NCBI GenBank assembly: GCA_935421135.1
Contig: OW285187.1
Span: 33,544,818-33,608,817, forward strand
Length of the DNA: 64,000 bases
Direction of reading: 5' to 3'
Origin: Bugulina stolonifera
Taxonomy: Eukaryota; Bryozoa; Gymnolaemata; Cheilostomatida; Bugulidae
Shown: positions 56,401-64,000 of the stretch, piece by piece
How the letters are laid out: every line of letters starts with the position of its first letter
How positions within the stretch are numbered: the stretch's first letter is position 1
Notes under the pieces: model-generated
Database searches by the model: none
The model's input: only the letters and a program-made list of their open reading frames with translations
Told to the model about the DNA's origin: nothing
Position numbers and translations under genes: made by a program

Positions 56401-59400
56401 CATTAGCAATACAAGATACATGTACATGTATCCATGGAACATACATGTGTACATGTACATACATGTACATACATGTACATGGAACGTGGTACATGGTACG
56501 TGGTACGTGGTACGTGGTACGTGGTACGACGTGGTACCTGGTACGTGGTACGTGGTATGTGGTACGTGGTACGTGGTACATGTATTATGAAATCATGTCT
56601 ATTTAATGTATTAACCATAGCCTAATCACCGTGCCCTACAGCTGCTCTTGAGTGTGGTTCTCATAGCTATAGGACATAACATTACATAACAGAACATACT
56701 ACATTACATACGGTACATCTATTTTTAGGACTTTACTGGTAGTTGGTTCTCCAAGAAAATATGCAGAGTGTTTTCTTGCCGATTCTCTGCAAACATTCAC
56801 ATGGAGTATCTTATTATATTATTCAAAAATGCTGGAGTAATCAATTGTGTTTTCTAATTGCGATGTAGGCCTACATGTAAATACCTTGTAGATACAAGTC
56901 CTTAGGGAGTACACCGACATTAGTAGTTGATCTCATCCACCCTGCAGCTGATTTGCCTACACAGACGTAGTCTGCCGAATCAAGGTCACTCTGAGGTGAC
57001 AATATAGTCAGTGTTGTGTTCTCATCTGTTATCAAACATAAAAAACGCTAAAGTAATATCAGAAAATCTTGAACTAAGAGGTTGCCCACATGTCCTGGAA
57101 TTATTATGATTTAATACACAAGAATCTATCTTATACCATTCACTTGAGGGTATATTATCATAAATATGTACATGTACATGTATAATCATATAGTGTGTTA
57201 TCTAGTTGTATTTGCTCCTATATGCAGCAGTGAGTTCATATAAATTTAGAATGACTCTTCCAAAGCCAAATATCATTAATTGCTCTAATATCAATGCTGA
57301 TACACAAGTAATATTCTATTACTATATATAGTGCTGGACGACTGATGATATGATACCCATAGTGGTAATGAGATTGCCGTACTTACTATCCCATTGATAT
57401 CTATGCATCTCTTGAGGGACCTCATACTGCCCAACCTGCCACTCAGCTGTAGGCTGTGGTACTCCATCTAAGTGACACCTAAGGCTAACACTAGTGCCCT
57501 CTAGTACATGGCCGACCTTGTTACTCCTGACCACAGGCTTCACTGTAACAGACAGATGATAGTACATGTACAGCATATGCGTATACATACATGTTACAGC
57601 TACATGTGACGTTACTTAGATTAAAGTGAGAATTAGCTTACAGAGAACAACTAGATAACAACTATGTATTAAAACAAAATATATACAATATTGTTCAGAC
57701 CTACTGACCTAAGACGACAAGGATCTGTGTCATGAAGACGTGCTGGTTGCTGGCATCATAACACGTGTAGTTACCGGTATGGTCTAGATTAACCGCTGAG
57801 ATAAACAGATCCCTATTTGACAGAATCTGTAAAAATTGACAACAAAGTTTACAACAGCAATCGCATTCAATACATCAAAATTTTAATTAAGATAAAACAC
57901 AACATGTGTAATAAAACATATTATTTAGGACCATAGGGTGTATAGATATAGTCAAGTAAAGCTATGGAACTTGCAATATTTAGTAATGTCAATGTCGAAC
58001 ACATTTGATGCAAAGGATCTTACACTAAAACTATTTGTGTTTTGAAATTCGATGTCGAAGCCATTTCTCATCCACACAATATCAGAGACATGTGTCAGTT
58101 CACAGGCTATTTCTACTCCCGTATAACCATCAGCTGTAGCATATATCAGCTTTGTCTCCCCACTGTGCAGTATCAATTTCTCTCCAACATCATCCCTGTC
58201 TACTTCTGTAAAAAAATAGATTATAAAGTTCTAAACATTTTTAATGTTGTCATATGAAAATGTATTAGCATTATGATCCCAGGGTATTCTCTGTGCGTTT
58301 CATGACTTCATAAATCATATGTGGACCACGGTGCATTCTCAAACAGAAATTGAACTCCCATGCCATTATTCACAACTAAAGAAGCCAGCCCACAATCTCT
58401 ACGAATTCATTCCTTCCTAACTCTCTTTACATCAAGTTATCGAATATAATATAATTGTCAATATTTTCATTATAAACATCAACTCCCATCTGAAATGAGC
58501 ACAAATAAAATTTGCTAATATAATCCAAACCTTAATAAATATTATAGTATTTCATTGATCAGTAGGAGCATGTGAAGCAGCAGCATTCTAAACATGGAAG
58601 CGAGGGAAGGTCATTATAAGAATTAGAGAAGAATGGAGAATTCTTTCTATTATACTTTGCTATTCTTACCAAACTCATTATAGAATGTTAATAAATCAAT
58701 GAAATCCGTTCCTTCTGCATGAGGGCTGTACACAATCAGGTCCCTGAGGCTACATATATGAGCCAATTTCTCAAGATGGTCAGCACTCTGTGTATACATT
58801 AACTCATCTAATGTTACTAAACCATTACCATCTCTATCGTAATAGTCAAACACTTTAGATACCAACGACTTCTTCTTGGAATTATCTAGAAAACATATTG
58901 CTATAATGAATGCGCATTGGGGAATTGTTAATATGCTTTTCTGCATTTGGATTCACCAGCATCCCATTCACAGTTAGTGCACTCTCTTAGCAGCTTGATA
59001 CATATCTGCATAAAAGGCTGTTTGATACAAAATCAATAAAGTGGAGCTTAAACAAAGTACAGCGCACTAAGCAGTACAGAGTGTTTAATAAAACAACACT
59101 AAAATGTTGAAAATCTTTCAGTTTGCTTGTATTCTGTTACAAGTATTTTATAACTTGAGTAACAAGATCTTTTTCAAATATAGACTCTTATAAATTATTG
59201 AGTTGTGTATTCTAAGAGAATGAATTGCTGTTAATCTGTATGTTATTGTATACAGTATACACTACAGTATACAATAACATGATGTATTTAACCTACCTAG
59301 GTTATCACATTTAGCAATGCCAAGTCTGTTACAGTGATATATCTTAAGCAGGTGCTTGAATTCTCCATATTGAACGTAGGAACAACTTTCATCATACTTT

Positions 59401-62400
59401 TCCTGTACCACATCTACAGCCGTTGTCGCGTGTGTTGTAGTCACCCGAGCTGAAATAGAAACTGGATACGATGTACATACAATGTACATGTACATGTATA
59501 TACAGTGCACAGTGGATATGAATATACATGTAATTATTGAGCCAGCTATAAGCTATAACCCATGCTATCTATCCGCTGTACTAAAATTTTGTTAAATATC
59601 ATAAATTAGTGAATTGTGGTCTTTGAACGACCTCTACCCTATTCCTACTGCAATGGAGATCTATAATGTACTGATATGTTAAATACCTTTAGTTTTAAAG
59701 GTTGAAGCAGCCAATGACAGATCTTTCTTCTTAGACATGCTCGTCTTGGTCAACAAATCTGAATAACATGAATATGGTGATCAAGGGAAGACAATAACGT
59801 GAAACGCTATAGCTTGATATGGATTAAAGTGCTGTGAACGACCAAGATAATGTAGTAATATGTTTGGTACTTCTAGCTGCTTGGAAGCCAACTACTACCC
59901 ACCCAGGAATGCGATAGAGATGGGTGAAAATCTCAATTTTATATGATACATGTACATGTACTTTATTTGATAAATCCTATTCTATTGTTCTACTTAACTG
60001 GCTTGTCTACTAATGGCCGGTGCTACCCATTAGTCATATATTAGGAATGGTAATCAAGTTGTGATGCCGCAACAGGAAACACATAATAGACTTGGAAAAT
60101 TTACAAGAAAAGTTCACCTTTCTGGAAGCAGGCAGAACCCCCTCTGTCAACATATATTTTCTGTTGGTTCTCACAGGATCTCCTGTGAAGCTCGCAGTGG
60201 CTGTCATATAAGTTACCATCTGAACCACACACGAGCCTATTTCCTGGTGCGCAAGAGCCTGGTTTAGCACAAACACACATTTCCTGCCCTTCCTGAGAGA
60301 CTATGCACATTCGTCCAGCTCCACAGTACTTTGTAACACTACATTCTTGTGCAACTGCAATAAACCAACACTATTTACAGAATTTTTCAAATATTCCGTC
60401 TAGTTTTACAGTGTGGTATATTGTGCGCTTTTTATCATAGGAGAAATTTGATGAAAAAATAAATCTTGAGAGCCTTTGAAAAAACCAGGCTGTAGCAGAC
60501 AACTGTGGTATCACTTGGCTTTTTTAACAACACGCAAGGACACTGAATTCAAGTGAAAATTGAAATTGTCCCCCACTAGTTTATAGGCCTTCATTTATAC
60601 TACTTTATTTATTCTACTGTAGTCACAACATACATGTACATTGTACTCGTATATATATGTGGTAGTAATAACCAGAGGCAGAAAATGATAACAAAATAGA
60701 TGGAAAGCAGTTAATTGAGTCTACATGAAACTAAACAAGATTCCGTACATATATACAAGCAAAATGGTGAGTGTAACTATATCTACATGTACATTCTGAT
60801 TAAACAGATTAAGGTGTTATCTGCTTGACCTAGTTGGATAAAGTTGACTATGAAATTGGTCACTGACAAACATGAGAGGAATAGAAATCAATACTTGTCA
60901 TAGGAAGCTATGATTAACTGTAGCACTAATTTAGTACACCCAATACTTGTGTCCAGCAAACAAGGGAAGATGACATGCACTTCATTAGTCTTCCCCATCG
61001 ATTTTCAATATAAGCAGTAAAAAGTAAAGCAGTATTTTTCATATGTTCACTACTTAAAACAAATAATTAGACAGATAAGTCAGCAAATAAAACCAAAGGT
61101 AGGCCTACATATAAAAGTGTTTGACATCTGTTAATTTTCCATTACACCCATCTCACCATTACTATATGCACTAATCAGCTGTCAGTCAGTATTTCTTACA
61201 ACATTAAAATAATATAAATATTATGCTTCAATGTACATGTATTTATTATAAAGTGTGTAATTATTTTGTCACATATATAATATATAGATTAAATGTGCAG
61301 TGCACATGCAGGTCTTTCTATAATTATAATAATTATTTGTCCAAAGTATTGACTGACAGTTCTTAGGCTTGATTAAGCTGAAGTTCTAGATGCTGTCATT
61401 AGAGACAGTCATATAGTTAATTAAGTAGCTGAATATGAAGCACATTGTAGATGCAGTATGCAAGCAAGTTATAAACTACTGTCAATTTTTTTATAATGAT
61501 CAGCTGTTATGGGTAGGCTTATTATACATTTATGTCACATTGAGACTAGATAGACACCTGACCTTGGGCACACCTGACCCTAGATACATCTGATCATGGA
61601 CCAAGCCTAATGCCTGACAGAAACTCGGGCAGCCAAATATGTAGACCGAAAGACAGTGATTCAGCTTAAATAGAGTGCAAATGCACTCATTATATTTCTA
61701 CCATGTGTAACATGGATGATCGTGATACTTAAAAACCGTTATTTGTACTTTTGAGATTTTGGGGGACCGTCCTCAAGTTGGCCCCCGCTGGCTGCGACTG
61801 GAAGTTGCTTTACTATAACAGCTCAGCAAGTTGTCATGTCTAGTCAGTTGCTGCTGAGGACTCAATAAAGACAGGTCATCTCTTTACTTTACTTGTATTC
61901 TAGTCTACACTAGGGATCTCCTAGCCTAAGGTAATCTCAAGTCAGCACACTCGGACCTATTGGTCATTATAATCACAAATGTACATAGGCAGCATTGTTA
62001 GTCACTCACACCTCTCACTCAGTGTATGCAAAGCAAGGGGGACGATATACCACTCTCGTACCTCCATTGTCGTAATAACAGCACAGGTAATCTTTGCAGC
62101 ATAATAACATACCATAGATTATGACTACAGGATTACATGTATATAGAGTTCGCTTGTTAATTAAAATGTAAGAGTGAGATATAGTTAACGTTTCAATGCC
62201 TCCCACAGATAGATAGACTAATACAGGGCGCTAATACAGTGTGATTGGAAGATGCCATTATTTTACTTTTTTTCTTTTACATACAGTACACATTATTTGT
62301 TTCTTCCTACTCGTCATGTTTCTACTGCTGAAATTTTATGAACCTGGGTTTATTTTCAGCGTGTCAAATTCCATTATCCAGACATAATGCATTATATTAT

Positions 62401-62975
62401 ATAGGGTACCTGCTAGCTCATTGTAGCCTCCATGTTCTAAAACTCTGTACTCGGCGTTTCCACCAGTTTGAACAGGAAGAAGTGGCTTCAGTCCATCTAA
62501 GACTCCTTTCACGATCTCTGAAGGCATCTGGTTCTAGTTGGAAAGTATATAAAATGTGTGAGGCCATGAGTTTTAATTGAGGTTAAAGTGGGCAATATCC
62601 CAGTTTGACATACTGAGCCAGTGATTAAGCTGCTTTTTAAGTGGACAATCTTTTTGCATACCATGAGATTCAATGCTTTGCCAGCTGGCTAGACATTTGG
62701 TCTAGTGATAGTAAGGCACAAGACTATATCAAATACAGTCTACTTCTTGCACTTTGTATTACATAATAATTTCTACGACGACTTTTGATCATGCTTTGAA
62801 AAGTTTGTACTATTTACTAATATTGCCTACATGTACAGGTATAGAGACACTGTCTACATCATACATCAATATTGTTGCTCACCTTTGAGTAGCCACCATG
62901 CCCATGCCTATGTAGATTGTTCCCATTACATTTATGAACCAGCAAGAGTATAAACAATGATAGCTGTCGCATCAT
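53422..62975 (-). CDS. FSTL5: Secreted follistatin-like protein, FSTL4/FSTL5 type
   Basis: Seventeen exons: 62883-62975, 62410-62533, 60118-60354, 59687-59758, 59297-59449, 58670-58885, 58024-58205, 57709-57826, 57387-57542, 56885-57025, 56239-56370, 55779-55933, 55282-55458, 54762-54942, 54402-54584, 53866-54030, 53422-53627; about 896 residues in frame. Signal peptide (MMRQLSLFILLLVHKCNG), a Kazal/follistatin module at ~85-150 (CVCAKPGSC, VCGSDGNLYDSHCELHRRSC), a canonical EF-hand loop DRDGNGLVTLDE (~240-252), two Ig domains (~300-400 with GNYTCYD; ~400-498 with SLRCHLDGVPQPTAEW and DSADYVCVG), then ~400 residues of repeated beta-type sequence. This order, Kazal, EF-hand, Ig, Ig, propeller-like tail, is the FSTL4/5 architecture at its usual length. 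Secreted, calcium-binding; molecular role poorly known. FSTL4 and FSTL5 cannot be told apart here. Confidence 0.9.
56425..56585. repeat. TACATGTA and TACGTGG simple repeats
   Basis: An intron of the FSTL gene (56371-56884) carries ACATGTACATGT repeats running into about ten copies of GTACGTGG. Open frames over it on both strands are repeat artefacts. Confidence 0.9.
58957..59005 (-). other. Unresolved exon-like segment in the FSTL gene
   Basis: Flanked by a good acceptor (TTTTATGCAG) and a donor (GTGAAT), this 49-base segment reads ICIKLLRECTNCEWDA in the frame that continues into the next exon, but its entry phase does not fit the previous exon, which joins the next one directly in frame. 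It could be an alternative exon, use an inner AG (exon AGTGCACT onward, which does fit), or be chance. Confidence 0.35.
61490..61990 (+). mobile_element. Possible LTR-like remnant
   Basis: Between FSTL exons 62410 and 60354. The stretch 61740-61940 is GC-richer than its surroundings and has a CTCAATAAAGACAGG poly(A)-type block near 61860 followed by a U5-like region. A TGTTATGGG at about 61505 and ATAATCACA at about 61970 could be its ends, but no matching flanking duplication was found. Confidence 0.3.
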
Positions 62976-64000
62976 GCTGCTTATATATCACCAACTTCAC
63001 TCGTATCTACTGTTTGTCGTATTCACTGTTGGTCGTATTCACTGCTGGCCGTACACTGAACTAGTGAATGCTGATCTATATTCCATGCCAGTACAAATGT
63101 TATTAACTGCTCATTCCCATATGCTCTCCTATTTTAGAGAACAAACTTAATTATTAGAGTTGATTTGCGACTCAAAATCAATAGGCAAAATAGTATATAA
63201 GAGCAGTATTCTATTTATTATTCTACTCCATAGGGACATACCATCATCTATTTTACAACGGCATTAAGCATCGGTAGTTCTGTTCACGAAAGTAAGATTC
63301 CAGTATAATGACATAATTATATGTACAAGTGTATGTACCATGTGATGTGTATAATAAATGTGTATTGTGGCAGGCAGTGGACGCGTAGGGAATGTATTCA
63401 GGTAGATCGTACTTGCATTACACTAACAACATAATTAAATAGAGTACTATGTTGTTTGTTTCTCGTTGATACATGACATATAATCAGGCTTGCCAAGTTC
63501 GACTGATGCAAATCAGGGAGATTTAGCATTTGGGCGGGGGAGTGTCAATTTTGGGTGGGGTACCAGAATTTGAGTTGAAAATCAGGGAGCCTCCTGCGGA
63601 ATCAGGGAGACTTGGTAAGCCTGCATATAATAATATGTGATTATGCTGCTAGCATCATTTTGGAAACACCTACCCTACTACTTTAATTAGCTCGGAGTTG
63701 TGTGCACGTTAAAGTAAGGTAGAAATTTTCATCGGATACTAACGGTATTTTTTGGCCAATAACGAAGCAAGCATAAAACACGTGATTCCAATTGCGGTTT
63801 CCGTTTCTGAAGTGAAACTAATTTCAAATTGTAAAGACCATTAGCAAAGTTCCTACATATTCTATAAACTTTGCCAATAGAGTAACTCTGCAGATAACAA
63901 ACTGAACTTCTTTGCGGCACAGATTTCTATCTTCATAGTTTATTATTACCATTTACAGTCCTTCTAATATTTTTAACTTTAACGATTTAGTTACAGAAGA
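62976..64000. other. Upstream region of the FSTL gene and flank
   Basis: Includes the likely promoter side of the FSTL gene and one MITE-like element (63485-63623). No coding sequence supported; the ORF at 63729-63920 shows no recognisable sequence. Confidence 0.6.
63485..63623. mobile_element. MITE-like element with 14-bp imperfect inverted ends
   Basis: CAGGCTTGCCAAGT (63485-63498) and ACTTGGTAAGCCTG (63610-63623) are complementary apart from one position. The interior repeats AATCAGGGAG three times and is GC-rich compared with its flanks. Confidence 0.75.

Overview
This is animal nuclear DNA: AT-rich, with spliced genes, GT-AG introns from under 100 bases to about 2.4 kb, AATAAA signals and many small fold-back repeats. 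Caprin, a follistatin-like protein with Kazal, EF-hand and Ig modules, Miro and a SUV4-20 methyltransferase place it in Metazoa. Compact genes and very frequent TACATGTA-type palindromes suggest a marine invertebrate, perhaps a sponge; that last step is inference.

Layout. 200-584 (+) is the 3' end of an unrecognised gene. 894-10205 (-) is a coiled-coil gene with an unresolved C-terminus; its introns hold a solo LTR and a broken YqaJ-type exonuclease. 12882-14763 (-) is a partial unrecognised gene. 17261-18581 (+) is RPS15A, whose introns 2 and 3 (counting a 5' UTR intron as the first) each carry a copy of what looks like an H/ACA snoRNA. 18777-24410 (-) is Miro (RHOT) in 15 exons. 25286-25780 is a LINE reverse-transcriptase fragment. 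27306-32235 (+) is a WD40 protein. 32995-35535 (-) is the H3K20 methyltransferase KMT5B/C. 39086-44575 (+) is Caprin. 46845-52336 (+) is a 1134-residue coiled-coil protein. 53422-62975 (-) is a follistatin-like 4/5 protein.

Exon boundaries were placed by hand from splice signals. For RPS15A, RHOT, the WD40 gene, KMT5, CAPRIN, the large coiled-coil gene and the FSTL gene, the exon lengths sum to an exact number of codons and every junction keeps phase, which is strong internal support. Four gene pairs are convergent (200-584 with 894-10205; RPS15A with RHOT; WD40 with KMT5; coiled-coil with FSTL), some with very short gaps. The genes are housekeeping, organelle transport, chromatin, RNA granule and extracellular functions with no evident common pathway.

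The most interesting items are the paired intronic snoRNA candidates, a perfect 67-bp terminal inverted repeat element next to a perfect 40-bp palindrome, a triplicated splice donor, and several unrecognised coiled-coil proteins.
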